Counted from the stretch's first letter, positions 1 through 8,854 are shown. The stretch: 64,000 nucleotides of DNA from Acidobacteriota bacterium (GCA_019242475.1 JAFAVK010000052.1:55359-119358); one strand, 5' to 3'. The notes: generated from the letters alone by a model not told the origin. A program made the numbers and translations.

Positions 1-516
1 TTCATGGCCTACTTCTTCCGCGACCCGCAACGCGCGGTGCCGGCGGAGGCGGGGCTCGTCGTCTCGCCCGCGGACGGCAAGGTGACCCGCATCGAGAGAC
101 TCGCGGGGAACGGCGCGGACTCGCCGACCGTCGTCAGCATCTTCCTCTCGCCCTTCGACGTGCACGTCAACCGCGCCCCCATCGCGGGCGAAGTCATCGA
201 CGTGACCTACACGAAGGGGCGTTTCATCGCGGCCACGAGCGACAACGCGAGCCTCGTCAACGAGCAGAACGCGCTGACGATCAAGGGCGAGCGGATGACC
301 GTGGTCTGCAAACAGATCGCGGGCGTCCTCGCGCGCCGGATCGTCTGCTGGAAGCGCCCCGGCGACAGCCTCGGGCTGGGCGAGCGTTTCGGCCTCATCA
401 AGTTCGGGTCGCGGACGGACTTGGTGCTGCCCCGTGGGGTCGAAGTTTCGGTCAAGGTGGGCCAGCGCGTGAGCGGCGGCGTGACGGTGATAGGGAGGTT
501 CCTCGATGGCGAGTGA
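1..516 (+). CDS. psd: Phosphatidylserine decarboxylase, 5' end cut by the window
   Basis: This enzyme decarboxylates phosphatidylserine to phosphatidylethanolamine, the last step of PE synthesis at the inner membrane. The frame is open through base 1, and the FFRDP motif, normally some 35-45 residues into the short archaeal-type family, lies at the very start of the visible part. The first ATG in the ORF track is therefore internal and the N-terminus lies outside the window. Visible are PADGKV, the DVHVNR active-site region and a Gly-Ser pair in IKFGSR near residue 135, where the proenzyme cleaves itself and makes the pyruvoyl group. It overlaps pssA by 11 bases, so the two consecutive steps of PE synthesis are translationally coupled. 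The identification is firm; only the start is missing. Confidence 0.95.
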   Translation, partial: FMAYFFRDPQRAVPAEAGLVVSPADGKVTRIERLAGNGADSPTVVSIFLSPFDVHVNRAPIAGEVIDVTYTKGRFIAATSDNASLVNEQNALTIKGERMTVVCKQIAGVLARRIVCWKRPGDSLGLGERFGLIKFGSRTDLVLPRGVEVSVKVGQRVSGGVTVIGRFLDGE

Positions 517-1426
517 AGCGAAGGGCTCTGTGCAGGCCCCGTCGGAAGAGGTGAGGGAGCGGCGCGGCATCAGGAAGGGGCTCTACATCCTGCCCTCCGC
601 CTTCACGGCCGCCAACATCGGCATGGGCTACTTCGCGGTCATGGCCGCGCTCCGAGGCTTCCAGATGCTGGACGGGGTCTCCCTGGGCCAGCCCCTGGTG
701 GGGGAGGCGGCGCAGAAGATCGCGGCCGCCACCATGCATTTCGACAACGCCTCGCGCGCCATCGGCTGGGCGATTCTGTTCGACACGCTCGACGGCAGGA
801 TCGCGCGGCTGACGAAGACGACGACGGAGATCGGCATCCAGTTCGACTCGATAGCGGACGTGCTCACCTTCGGCATCGCGCCCGCCGTGCTCGTCTACGC
901 CTGGGGCTACGGCTCGACGTTCGCCGACGGCAGCCAGCTCCACAAGCTCGGTTGGTTCCTCTCCTTCATGTTCCTCATCTGCGGCGCCCTGAGGCTGGCG
1001 AGGTTTAACGTGCAGGCCACGCGCCCCCGCCCGCTCGCGGAGGGGAGCGCGAAGGTCGATAAGAAGAGTTTTCTGGGGCTCCCGATCCCCGCGGCGGCGG
1101 GGCTGCTCGCGGCGCTCATACATTTCGCCCCGCGCCCTCTGCTCACGTACGGGGGCGATTACGCGCCCCTCTACGCGAGCCTCCTGATGGGGGTGGTGGC
1201 GGTGCTCGGGGCGCTGATGGTGAGCACCATACGCTATTCCAGCTTCAAGACGCTCGGGGCGGGGAAGCGCAGTACGATCATGGTGATGCCCATCATCGCC
1301 GCCGTCGGGATGCTCGTCTGGCTCTTCTCTCGTTACGTCCTTCTGACGATAGTCCTCATTTACGTCCTGCACGGAATCATTTTCCGCATCTTTGCGCTCT
1401 TCCGTTCGCGCCCCGCCGAGGAGTGA
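506..1426 (+). CDS. pssA: CDP-diacylglycerol--serine O-phosphatidyltransferase
   Basis: This integral membrane enzyme makes phosphatidylserine from CDP-diacylglycerol and serine, the substrate of the adjacent Psd. The CDP-alcohol phosphotransferase signature DG-x2-AR-x8-G-x3-D-x3-D is perfect at residues 96-118 (it begins DGRIAR and ends SIAD). Several hydrophobic segments follow up to the C-terminus. At 306 residues it is longer than minimal family members, with an extra roughly 30-residue stretch between the first two membrane segments. The start overlaps the psd stop, as is usual for this gene pair. There is no clear terminator before the convergent gene at 1449. Confidence 0.95.
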   Translation: MASEAKGSVQAPSEEVRERRGIRKGLYILPSAFTAANIGMGYFAVMAALRGFQMLDGVSLGQPLVGEAAQKIAAATMHFDNASRAIGWAILFDTLDGRIARLTKTTTEIGIQFDSIADVLTFGIAPAVLVYAWGYGSTFADGSQLHKLGWFLSFMFLICGALRLARFNVQATRPRPLAEGSAKVDKKSFLGLPIPAAAGLLAALIHFAPRPLLTYGGDYAPLYASLLMGVVAVLGALMVSTIRYSSFKTLGAGKRSTIMVMPIIAAVGMLVWLFSRYVLLTIVLIYVLHGIIFRIFALFRSRPAEE

Positions 1427-1448
1427 GGTGCTTCGCCGAGCGCGCGCC

Positions 1449-2609
1449 TCATTGCGGCGGGTTAGACGTCTGCGCGTTGTTCGTGAGCGCCATCAAACCT
1501 TCCCGGGTCGTCAATAAAAGCGCGTCCGCTGAGAGCAGCGGCGCGGCCTCCGTGTTGTTATCCTCGCCGACGTAGATGCTGTTAACTTTCTTACCGTCCG
1601 CCAGATTGAGCACCACGCACTCGTCGCCGACCAAAGGCGCGAGCAGCACCTGGTTCTTCAGCACGAGGGGCGGGGCTGTGACCCTGCCCGCCAACTGCCT
1701 TTTCCAGATTTTCGCCCCGTTCTGTGGCGAGAGGCAGTAGACGAAATTATCCAGGGAGGTTGCCAGCACCCACCTCTCACCCGCCAGGACGGCCTGTATC
1801 GCGGCCCCCGCCCGCACACGCCACCTGAGGCGCCCGTTCGTCCTGTCGATTGCGTAGACAAACCCGTCCGCGGCACCCGCGTAAACCATGCTGCCGTAGA
1901 CGGCGACCGGCGCACTCAAAGCTTTCCGCGTCCGATAACGCCAGAGAGTTCTCCCGCTCTCCGGTTCGATGGAGATGATGTCCCCGTAAGTGTCGCTGGC
2001 ATAAAGCGTTTCGTCGTCGAGTAGGTTTAAGGTGGTGAAAGGTGAAGAGTTGTACTTAATCCACTTGATCTCGCCCGTCTCCTTTTTGAGGACATAGAGG
2101 CGCCCGTCGGAAGAGGTGACGAAAAGGTTCTGTGTATTCAAATTAATGATTCCTCTGACGGGGGAGGGCAGGGTGCGCATCCAGGAGGTCAGACCGCTCT
2201 GACGGCTCAAGGCGCGCAGGACGCCCGTGGCCTGCGGGTAGATCGATTTGGGCGTCGGAAGACTCTCCGAGGCAACGTAGACGTTTCTGTTATCAACCGC
2301 GGGCGAGGCAGACAGGGCTCCACCGACATCGCTCCTCCAGACGAGACCCCCGTCGGACAGCCCCACAGAAACGATGGAGCCGTTATCCAGCGGCATGTAT
2401 GCGCGTTCGTTATCCGCGGCGGGCGTGAGATTTGTTACGGATTCCGTTTTAAAGAGCCAACGGACGTATACGGGTCGCGCCAGGTCGGTCAAATTCTGCC
2501 CCGACGCCGGGACTGATAATATTGCCAGCAATAGCGTTAAAGGGAGGAGTGTCTCCGTAAATTTTATCAAGTTGCTTCGGATAACTCCGGAGGCCGTCTT
2601 TACTCTCAT
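1449..2609 (-). CDS. Secreted PQQ-like beta-propeller repeat protein
   Basis: This is a predicted exported beta-propeller of 386 residues. After an N-terminal basic stretch and a hydrophobic core (TLLPLTLLLAIL) ending in an A-S-G signal-peptidase-like site, the protein shows repeated blade motifs of the type GxVYAIDRxNGRLRWR and YCLSPQNGAKIWKR, typical of PQQ-binding-like WD repeats. Such proteins include BamB, quinoprotein dehydrogenases and many structural propellers. No dehydrogenase residues can be named, so the function is open. The ORF track starts 81 bases upstream at 2690, but that region carries the guaA promoter on the other strand and codes for an unlikely leader before the signal peptide. 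The ATG at 2609 is preferred, although it has no good ribosome site. Confidence 0.8.
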   Translation of the reverse strand: MRVKTASGVIRSNLIKFTETLLPLTLLLAILSVPASGQNLTDLARPVYVRWLFKTESVTNLTPAADNERAYMPLDNGSIVSVGLSDGGLVWRSDVGGALSASPAVDNRNVYVASESLPTPKSIYPQATGVLRALSRQSGLTSWMRTLPSPVRGIINLNTQNLFVTSSDGRLYVLKKETGEIKWIKYNSSPFTTLNLLDDETLYASDTYGDIISIEPESGRTLWRYRTRKALSAPVAVYGSMVYAGAADGFVYAIDRTNGRLRWRVRAGAAIQAVLAGERWVLATSLDNFVYCLSPQNGAKIWKRQLAGRVTAPPLVLKNQVLLAPLVGDECVVLNLADGKKVNSIYVGEDNNTEAAPLLSADALLLTTREGLMALTNNAQTSNPPQ

Positions 2610-2636
2610 TTGTTTTTGATGAAAGCCTGTCCAGTA

Positions 2637-2666
2637 TTGGCTAATAACAATTCGACAAACTATAAT
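2637..2666 (+). promoter_or_regulatory. Sigma-70-type promoter of guaA
   Basis: A perfect TATAAT (2661-2666) is preceded, with an 18-base spacer, by TTGGCT (2637-2642). Transcription would start near 2673, about 54 bases before the TTG start of guaA. This argues that the ORF-track start at 2610, which lies upstream of the promoter, is not used. Confidence 0.6.
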
Positions 2667-2726
2667 CGCGCGCGAACCAATGAGCCACACGTGCGGTGGG
2701 CTTTAGTCTACGGAGGAGGCCGGCTT

Positions 2727-4283
2727 TTGAGCAAGCAACCCGCGCCACACGACACCATCCTGATACTAGACTTCGGTTCTCAATACACCCAATTGATCGC
2801 CAGGCGGGTGAGGGAATCCAACGTCTATTGCGAGATTTTGCCTTTCGACACGCCGAAAGAGGTAATACTGGCACGGGAGCCGAAGGGGATTATCCTTTCG
2901 GGCGGACCGGCCTCGGTTTATGACGCGGACGCGCCCAAACTCTCCTACGACCTGCACGACCTCTTACGATGTCCGGTTCTGGGTATCTGCTACGGCTTAC
3001 AGGTGATCGCCTCGGAACTGGGTGGGGAGGTGCGCCCCTCTGCGAACAGGGAGTACGGGTACGCACGCCTCCTCGTCGCCGACCAGAACAGCCCTCTTTT
3101 CAAAGGCTTACCGGCCGAGATGGACGTTTGGATGAGCCACGGCGACCACATCATCAGCGTTCCGGAGGGCATTCACGTCACGGCCAGGACGGCCGATGCG
3201 CTTAACGCTTTTGAGGGTTTAAGCGGCCGCATATACGGCGTCCAGTTTCACCCGGAAGTGGCGCATACGCCCTTCGGGAAGGAGATTCTGCAAAACTTTA
3301 TCTATAGAGTTTGTGAGGCGCAGGCGGACTGGTCGCCGCAGTCGATTATCGGCGAGCAGGTCGCCAAAATTCGCAGTCAGGTCGGCGCGGAGAAGGTCAT
3401 CTGCGGGCTCTCGGGCGGGGTGGATTCGACGGTCGCGGCGGCGCTCGTGCACGAGGCGATTGGCGAACAGCAGACCTGCATCTTCGTGGACACGGGGCTT
3501 CTCAAGGAGGGGGAATTCGAAACCACGCGCGCTCTGTTTCGGCAGAAGATGAGTCTCAACGTCGTCGGCGTAAAGGCCGCGGACGAGTTCCTCGGCGCGC
3601 TGAAGGGCGTGGCCGATCCGGAGGAGAAGCGACGGATCATCGGCAGGGTTTTTATAGAGATTTTCGAGAGGGAAGCGAAGAGACTTGGTGGGGTTAAATA
3701 TCTAGTCCAGGGTACTTTATACCCGGACGTGATCGAGTCCGTCTCCGTCCGCGGCCCTTCGGCCGTTATCAAAAGCCACCATAACGTGGGGGGCTTGCCC
3801 GAGCGTATGAACCTGACGCTCATCGAACCGCTCAGAGAACTCTTTAAAGATGAGGTTCGAACGATTGGCAGAGACCTGGGGATACCTGAGGATTTCCTGC
3901 GTAGACATCCTTTCCCCGGCCCCGGTTTCGCCGTCAGGATTCTGGGTGAGGTTACCGAAGAGCATCTGAGATTGCTCCGGGCGGCCGATCTGATAATCGA
4001 GGAGGAGCTGAAACTCGCACAACTGTATGACAGTGTCTGGCAGGCGTTCCCCGTGCTTTTACCGGTTTCGACGGTGGGCGTGATGGGCGATTTCAGGACG
4101 TACGAGCGCGTGCTGGCGATTCGGGCGGTAACGAGCGTCGATGGAATGACGGCCGACTGGGCGCGGCTCCCGCACGATGTCTTAGGGCGCATCTCCACAC
4201 GCCTCATCTCTGAGGTGAGGGGCATCAACCGCGTAGTTTTTGACGTAAGTTCAAAGCCGCCGAGCACGATTGAGTGGGAGTAG
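2727..4283 (+). CDS. guaA: GMP synthase (glutamine-hydrolysing)
   Basis: GuaA aminates XMP to GMP using glutamine and ATP in the cytoplasm. The class I glutamine amidotransferase domain comes first, with nucleophile Cys near residue 88 in GICYGLQ and a C-terminal HPEV. It is followed by the ATP pyrophosphatase domain with the P-loop SGGVDST and the dimerisation domain ending KPPSTIEWE. The start chosen is TTG at 2727, because GGAGGAGG lies 7 bases upstream and gives 518 residues, the normal family length. The 39 extra residues in the ORF track are not GuaA-like and lie over the promoter. A very long palindrome follows the stop codon within 5 bases. Confidence 0.97.
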   Translation: MSKQPAPHDTILILDFGSQYTQLIARRVRESNVYCEILPFDTPKEVILAREPKGIILSGGPASVYDADAPKLSYDLHDLLRCPVLGICYGLQVIASELGGEVRPSANREYGYARLLVADQNSPLFKGLPAEMDVWMSHGDHIISVPEGIHVTARTADALNAFEGLSGRIYGVQFHPEVAHTPFGKEILQNFIYRVCEAQADWSPQSIIGEQVAKIRSQVGAEKVICGLSGGVDSTVAAALVHEAIGEQQTCIFVDTGLLKEGEFETTRALFRQKMSLNVVGVKAADEFLGALKGVADPEEKRRIIGRVFIEIFEREAKRLGGVKYLVQGTLYPDVIESVSVRGPSAVIKSHHNVGGLPERMNLTLIEPLRELFKDEVRTIGRDLGIPEDFLRRHPFPGPGFAVRILGEVTEEHLRLLRAADLIIEEELKLAQLYDSVWQAFPVLLPVSTVGVMGDFRTYERVLAIRAVTSVDGMTADWARLPHDVLGRISTRLISEVRGINRVVFDVSSKPPSTIEWE

Positions 4284-4287
4284 ACAA

Positions 4288-4358
4288 GGCCGCCTCCGCT
4301 TAACGATTTAAGCCCTTTCTTATTAAGAAAGGGCTTAAATCGTTAAGCGGAGGCGGCC
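4288..4358. repeat. 71 bp near-perfect inverted repeat after guaA
   Basis: Two exactly complementary 35-base arms surround a single central base. The left arm begins ggccgcctccgcttaac and the right arm ends gttaagcggaggcggcc. It starts 4 bases after the guaA stop and ends 77 bases before miaB. It could be a strong RNA hairpin acting as a terminator or mRNA-stabilising end, or a cruciform in DNA. No T-run follows, so simple Rho-independent termination is not obvious. Confidence 0.9.
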
Positions 4359-4434
4359 GGGAGACAGCTCTTGGCAGAACTTTATCTCCTGACCCGTATC
4401 AATTCTGATAAACTAAGGGCACAGAGGGTTATAA

Positions 4435-5769
4435 ATGAGTAAGTTGAGCGTCCACATTGAGACTTTCGGCTGCCAGATGAATGTGTCCGACTCGGAGCAG
4501 GTAGCCACGAAACTCCGCGAGCACGGGTTTGAGTTAGCTGATGCCGACGCTTCCGCCGATGTCATTCTTCTTAACACCTGTTCGATACGGGAAAAGGCTG
4601 AGCAGAAAGTATTTCGGAGAGTGAATGAGATCAAGCGCGGGCGCGCCGGGCGTCAGCCCTTAGTGGGTGTGTTGGGGTGCGTCGCGCAGCTCGAAGGCGA
4701 ATCTATTTTCAACAGCTCCCCTTCCGTGCAACTGGTGGCAGGCACCGGGGCCGCGGACAGGATTCCGAGTCTTTTAGACCGTGTGAGGGGGGGCGAAAGT
4801 CGTGTCATCGATCTGGGCGGACGTGAGGAGGGGGCGGATTTTGAAATCTCACCTGCCGTCCGCCACTCGAAGCACGTCGCCTTCGTCCCGATTATCGAAG
4901 GGTGTAATAAGTTTTGTACCTATTGTATCGTGCCTTATTCACGCGGTCGCGAACGGAGCCGCACGGCCTTTGAGATCGTCGAAGATGTCGAGAAGCTTAG
5001 GGCCGACGGTTTCAAGGAAGTACAGCTCATAGGGCAGAACGTCAACAGTTATCGTCCAAGGGTTGAGAAAGGACTGGAGGGTTTCTCCGGGGCCACGCCT
5101 TTTTCGAGGCTTCTACGTGCGGTCGCCTCGACCGGCATGACTCGCGTAAAGTTTACGACCTCCTTCCCCAGGGACTTTCACGCGGACATCGTCAAGGCGA
5201 TAGAGGAGTACGAGAACCTTTGTAACTGGGTGCATCTGCCCGTACAGTCAGGTAATAATCGAATTTTGCGTGCGATGCGCAGGGGGCATAAGGTCGAGGA
5301 GTATCTGGAGAGAGTTGCGGCCGTCAAGAACTCGCGCAGAGAAATCTCGCTCACGAGTGACATAATAGTAGGGTTCCCGGGTGAGACGGACGAGGAGTTC
5401 GAGGACACTTTAAGGCTGGCAGAAAAGTGCGAGTTTCATGGCCTGTATATCTTCAAATATTCAGAGAGGCGCGGCACTCCCGCCGCCAGGTTAAAGGACG
5501 ACGTCACAAAGGACGAGAAGACTCGACGCTTTCTCTCCCTCGAAAACTTGCAAATGGCAATACAAAGTAAGGTTTACAAGGATTATGTTGGTAGAATGGT
5601 TGAGGTGCTGGCCGAAGGCTTCAGTGCAAGATCCGACAGCGACCTCAAAGGCCATACGACCTGTAATAAAGTAGTAAATTTCGCCGCCAGTCCTGAGTTC
5701 ATAGGAAAGGTCGTAAGGGTTCGTGTAACGGAGGCGAAGGCGCATAGCCTTTTCGGCCAACTTCTGTAA
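4435..5769 (+). CDS. miaB: tRNA-2-methylthio-N6-dimethylallyladenosine synthase
   Basis: MiaB is a radical-SAM methylthiotransferase that converts i6A37 to ms2i6A37 in tRNAs. The UPF0004 domain starts with ETFGCQMNVSDSE, carries further cysteines (NTCSIREKA and LGCVAQ) and holds the auxiliary Fe-S cluster. The radical-SAM CxxxCxxC is CNKFCTYC near residue 157. A C-terminal TRAM RNA-binding segment ends the 444-residue protein, which is the usual family length. It stands downstream of the long palindrome with its own short leader, and 26 bases before the next codirectional gene. Confidence 0.96.
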   Translation: MSKLSVHIETFGCQMNVSDSEQVATKLREHGFELADADASADVILLNTCSIREKAEQKVFRRVNEIKRGRAGRQPLVGVLGCVAQLEGESIFNSSPSVQLVAGTGAADRIPSLLDRVRGGESRVIDLGGREEGADFEISPAVRHSKHVAFVPIIEGCNKFCTYCIVPYSRGRERSRTAFEIVEDVEKLRADGFKEVQLIGQNVNSYRPRVEKGLEGFSGATPFSRLLRAVASTGMTRVKFTTSFPRDFHADIVKAIEEYENLCNWVHLPVQSGNNRILRAMRRGHKVEEYLERVAAVKNSRREISLTSDIIVGFPGETDEEFEDTLRLAEKCEFHGLYIFKYSERRGTPAARLKDDVTKDEKTRRFLSLENLQMAIQSKVYKDYVGRMVEVLAEGFSARSDSDLKGHTTCNKVVNFAASPEFIGKVVRVRVTEAKAHSLFGQLL

Positions 5770-5795
5770 AAAATTAGAAGCGCTTAGAGGGTTCT

Positions 5796-6281
5796 ATGGA
5801 GATCGAAGTTAAAATAAGAGGGTTAATGATGGACCCGAGCAGCGGAACTCCTATCATTATTCTCAAAGACATCAACAGCGAGACCATGTTACCCATCTGG
5901 GTCGGTGCGTACGAGGCTAACGCCATCGCGCTCGAAATAGAGAAAATCTCTCCTCAGAGACCTATGACGCACGACCTTCTGCGCAACGTCATCCTTGAGA
6001 TGGGCGCGAGCGTCGAGCGCGTCGTCGTCACAGAGCTGCGTGACAACACCTTCTTCGCGACGATCAACATGAAGGACAGGGGGGGCGAGTCCGTCTTGAT
6101 CGACGCACGCCCTTCCGACGCCATCGCCCTGGCCCTGCGGGTCGATTGCCCGATCTTTGTGAACGAAGAGGTGATCAGGGCCTCTCGTAATACCGTCGCG
6201 AGCGGGGAGGAGGAGAGCGTTTCGGGCTCCGAAGATGAATGGCCCGATGTAATCGGCGAGGCCGGCGACCTGCCGATGTAG
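5796..6281 (+). CDS. Bifunctional nuclease (BFN/DUF151) family protein
   Basis: The N-terminal 130 residues match the DUF151/BFN family (start MEIEVKIRGLMMDPSSG, then ILKDINSETMLPIWVGAYEANAIALE and the DARPSDAIALALR motif). Members of the family have been described as nucleases on RNA and DNA, and in many bacteria the role is unclear. The last 25 residues are an acidic tail (EEESVSGSEDEWPD) without recognised function. The gene lies 26 bases after miaB and 31 bases before parA, so cotranscription is likely. Family assignment is firm; nuclease activity is inferred. Confidence 0.85.
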   Translation: MEIEVKIRGLMMDPSSGTPIIILKDINSETMLPIWVGAYEANAIALEIEKISPQRPMTHDLLRNVILEMGASVERVVVTELRDNTFFATINMKDRGGESVLIDARPSDAIALALRVDCPIFVNEEVIRASRNTVASGEEESVSGSEDEWPDVIGEAGDLPM

Positions 6282-6312
6282 TTCTTAAATCTTCTGACCG
6301 GGACAACCTTCT

Positions 6313-7074
6313 TTGAGCACCGTCATCGCAATAGCCAATCAGAAGGGCGGGGTCGGGAAGACCACGACCACGATCAATCTCGCCGCCGCCTTCGCACAGC
6401 GCGGACAACGCGTACTCCTGCTCGACCTGGATCCGCAGGGCAATAGCTCCATCTCCTTCCTGGATCCGCGTTCGATAGCCGCCTCGGCCTACGAGATGAT
6501 GGTGGACGGGCAGGAGGATCTCTCCGTCTACACGTACCCGACGGCCGTCGGGGGTCTGGAGATAATTCCTGCGAGGATAAGTCTGGCGAAGCTTGAATCA
6601 AAGCTGGTGGGCGATTTCGACGCGCCGTTTCGTCTGAAGGATCGTTTGGAGCGTGTCGCGGGGCGCTACGATACGATCTTCATCGACACGCCGCCGACTC
6701 TGGGTCTGATAACGGTGAACGCACTGGTCGCCTCCACACACGTCTTAATCCCTATACAATCCTCTTTCTACGCGCTCGAAGGGACGGATGATCTCCTTGA
6801 GACGATTGAGAAGGTCAAAGCACGCCCCAACCCGAACCTGCGTGTACTGGGTGTGCTCGTGACTCTTTTCGATAAGCGGACGACCCTGGCGAGGGAAGTG
6901 TACGAACAGATCCGAAGCGTCTTCGGGCAGCAGGTCTTCGAGACGGTTATAACCAAGAGCGTGCGTTTGGAAGAGGCCCCTGCGTACAAGGAATCGATCT
7001 TCACGTTTGCGCCGCAATCGACCGGCGCCAGCGAATATTCAAAACTTTGTGAAGAGGTGATGCAGCGTGTCTAG
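6313..7074 (+). CDS. parA: Chromosome-partitioning ATPase ParA (Soj)
   Basis: This is a Walker-type ATPase of the ParA/MinD superfamily that works with ParB to segregate the chromosome origin region. The deviant Walker A, KGGVGKTTT, is near residue 10, followed by LLLDLDPQGN (A') and FIDTPPTLGLIT (Walker B). At 253 residues without an N-terminal HTH it is the chromosomal rather than plasmid type. The start codon is TTG. It overlaps parB by 8 bases, indicating translational coupling. Confidence 0.95.
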   Translation: MSTVIAIANQKGGVGKTTTTINLAAAFAQRGQRVLLLDLDPQGNSSISFLDPRSIAASAYEMMVDGQEDLSVYTYPTAVGGLEIIPARISLAKLESKLVGDFDAPFRLKDRLERVAGRYDTIFIDTPPTLGLITVNALVASTHVLIPIQSSFYALEGTDDLLETIEKVKARPNPNLRVLGVLVTLFDKRTTLAREVYEQIRSVFGQQVFETVITKSVRLEEAPAYKESIFTFAPQSTGASEYSKLCEEVMQRV

Positions 7075-7915
7075 AAGAGGACTCCCTGCGGGAATACGTA
7101 TGAGGCACGATGCGCATTACGTAGAGGAACTGTCGAGCCAGAGCCCGACGACCATCGGCCGACTGATTGCGTTGGAGGCTCTCGACCCGAATCCCGAGCA
7201 GCCGCGCGTAGAGATCGGTGATTTGACGGAACTGACCATCTCCATCAAGGAGAAGGGCGTTTTAGAGCCGCTCCTCGTGAAGCCGACCCGGCAGAAGGGG
7301 CGGTGGATGATCATCGCGGGGGAGCGTAGGTGGCGCGCCGCACAGGCGGCGGGTCTGAGGGAAGTTCCATGCGTAGAGATGGACGTTGACGAGGCGGCCG
7401 TCGCGGAGATCGCGCTCATAGAGAATATGCAGCGGAAGGATTTGACGCCCTGGGAGGAGGCTGACGGGCTTGCGGCCCTCTGTCAACGGTACGGTTACAC
7501 GCACGAGGATGTCTCCAGGAAGGTCGGGAAGAGCCGGACTACCGTCACGGAGGCCATCGCGCTGGCGGCAATACCTGAGGAGATACGTGAAGAATGTCGG
7601 CGCGCCGACATCAACGTTAAGTCTCTGCTCTTACAGATCGTCAGGCAGCCCGACACCGGGATGATGCGTCAGGCGATCAGCGCCCTTGCCAATAAAGAGT
7701 TTACGAGGGATGAGGCGCGTGCGTTGATTCGAGAGCGAAAGTTCAAGGAGGGGCATAAGGAAGGAAACGCGGACGCCTCTAAGCCCTTTACGTTCAAATA
7801 TCAACTGCCTACACCTAACGTAAAAGTTGAACTGAAATTCCGGAAGGCAGAGGTGGAGAAGAGTGAGATTATAGAGGCCCTCAAATCGCTCTTAAAGGAG
7901 TTGGAGAACTCTTAG
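7067..7915 (+). CDS. parB: Chromosome-partitioning protein ParB (Spo0J)
   Basis: ParB is the parS-binding CTPase clamp of the ParABS system. The CTP-binding N-terminal domain contains the GERRWRA motif and IENMQRKDLTPWEEA. The helix-turn-helix follows (VSRKVGKSRTTVTEAIAL). The C-terminal part ends with a short predicted dimerisation helix (EIIEALKSLLKELENS). The start is GTG inside the end of parA. The N-terminus lacks an obvious ParA-activating Lys/Arg-rich LGxGL motif; it reads RRGLPAGIRMRHD, which is a plausible variant. A parS-like site is discussed in the findings. Confidence 0.93.
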   Translation: MSRRGLPAGIRMRHDAHYVEELSSQSPTTIGRLIALEALDPNPEQPRVEIGDLTELTISIKEKGVLEPLLVKPTRQKGRWMIIAGERRWRAAQAAGLREVPCVEMDVDEAAVAEIALIENMQRKDLTPWEEADGLAALCQRYGYTHEDVSRKVGKSRTTVTEAIALAAIPEEIREECRRADINVKSLLLQIVRQPDTGMMRQAISALANKEFTRDEARALIRERKFKEGHKEGNADASKPFTFKYQLPTPNVKVELKFRKAEVEKSEIIEALKSLLKELENS

Positions 7916-7954
7916 GATGCTCGCGCCGCCTTCTTCTGCTACATGTTTTCGGTG

Positions 7955-8500
7955 CTAGGAGTTTCGCCCGCCCTTTTTTGCCCTCCGCTGTAGACTCTGT
8001 GCCCAACGTTCGAAGGTCGGCTGGAGCGGTTTGAAGAGTCTTGCGCGAAATGTGTGCTCCTGCTCATTCCACTTCTTCAGATGTCTCTCCGTGTAGGTTC
8101 TAATGGAGGATTCCAGTTGGCCTTTTTTCACGGAGTGGCGCAGCGTCAAGTAATGATGCTGGCCGACAAGTGAGAAGATGACGGCGGCCATGTTTGCTTT
8201 AAAAGAGAGTCTAGGGATGAGCCTTTTGTGTAGAGGCGCATCCTTCGGGAGGAGCACGTCGAGCGCCACCTCAATCCATGCGGGCTGCGAACCCTGTCGT
8301 GGGTGATAGAGGCCCGGCAGCTTTGTTTGCTTCAACTGCGTGTTGCGTAGCCTGGGGTCGGAGATCGAATCGACCAGGCGCAGGCGTTCGAGCCCCCTCA
8401 GGTGCTCCTTGGGGAGGGTGGACAGAATTTTTCTGATGTTAGCATCTGTCCCGGATGGTAGCTTCTGACGGCTGGAACTATTTTCTATTTTATTAACCAT
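7955..8500 (-). CDS. Hypothetical protein, unrecognised family
   Basis: This ORF of about 181 residues is convergent with parB. It shows an ordered, protein-like composition with a basic C-terminus (ERWAQSLQRRAKKGGRN). Notable segments are LPKEHLRGLERLRLVD, LPGLYHPRQGSQPAWIEVAL and a helical stretch with QHHYLTLRHSVKKGQ. There is no signal peptide, and the single moderately hydrophobic stretch (MAAVIFSLVGQ) is too short for a firm membrane call. The track's TTG start at 8563 adds 21 residues; the ATG at 8500 is preferred, though neither has a ribosome site. Its GC is lower than that of most neighbours. Function unknown. Confidence 0.6.
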   Translation of the reverse strand: MVNKIENSSSRQKLPSGTDANIRKILSTLPKEHLRGLERLRLVDSISDPRLRNTQLKQTKLPGLYHPRQGSQPAWIEVALDVLLPKDAPLHKRLIPRLSFKANMAAVIFSLVGQHHYLTLRHSVKKGQLESSIRTYTERHLKKWNEQEHTFRARLFKPLQPTFERWAQSLQRRAKKGGRNS

Positions 8501-8766
8501 GAGCACAAAGCATCCGAAAAGGGTTCTGTTTAGAGTTGTAAAGAAGAAAGGGTAATTTTGCAAGCGGAGCTCATTCGAGCCGGGAGGGGAATAATTATCT
8601 CAGGCCATAAAGGCAGAAAAGACAGATAGACCTTGAGTCCGATAATGAATCTTATGTCTTGCACTCTTAGAAGGCTGTGTAGAAGGGGCTCCTGCAAATC
8701 CAAACTAAAATTCGCCTGCCGTTTTCGCCTGGCGTCCAGACAGAACAGATTAAAACCCTCGGTTCC
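8501..8766. other. Intergenic stretch without a recognised gene
   Basis: This region lies between the unknown minus-strand gene and the metK promoter. A 105-residue minus-strand ORF crosses it but has no family-like features and overlaps the metK promoter. No riboswitch fold of a known SAM-binding class was recognised. Nothing else is visible. Confidence 0.5.
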
Positions 8767-8796
8767 TTGACATCGTTCGACGCGTGTTGCTACATT
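8767..8796 (+). promoter_or_regulatory. Sigma-70-type promoter of metK
   Basis: A perfect TTGACA (8767-8772) is followed after 18 bases by TACATT (8791-8796). The predicted transcript start near 8803 leaves a leader of about 50 bases before metK, with GGAGG at 8839-8843 as ribosome site. The leader is too short for a known SAM riboswitch. Confidence 0.6.
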
Positions 8797-8854
8797 ACGC
8801 GTTCTTTTGTCCCGAGCTACTCTTTCCAGACAGACCACAGGAGGCATTTAGCAA

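Noticed and set aside
452-1372. 306-residue minus-strand ORF opposite pssA
   Set aside because: pssA has a perfect catalytic signature. The opposite ORF is an Arg/Glu/His-rich shadow.
2610-2726. N-terminal extension of GuaA in the ORF track
   Set aside because: It lies on top of and upstream of a TATAAT promoter. A strong SD precedes the TTG at 2727, and the extra residues are unlike GuaA.
8530-8847. 105-residue minus-strand ORF upstream of metK
   Set aside because: It overlaps the metK promoter and ribosome site, has no ribosome site of its own and shows no family features.
8564-8854. Possible SAM riboswitch before metK
   Set aside because: A good promoter sits only about 50 bases before the start, and no conserved SAM-riboswitch elements are seen.
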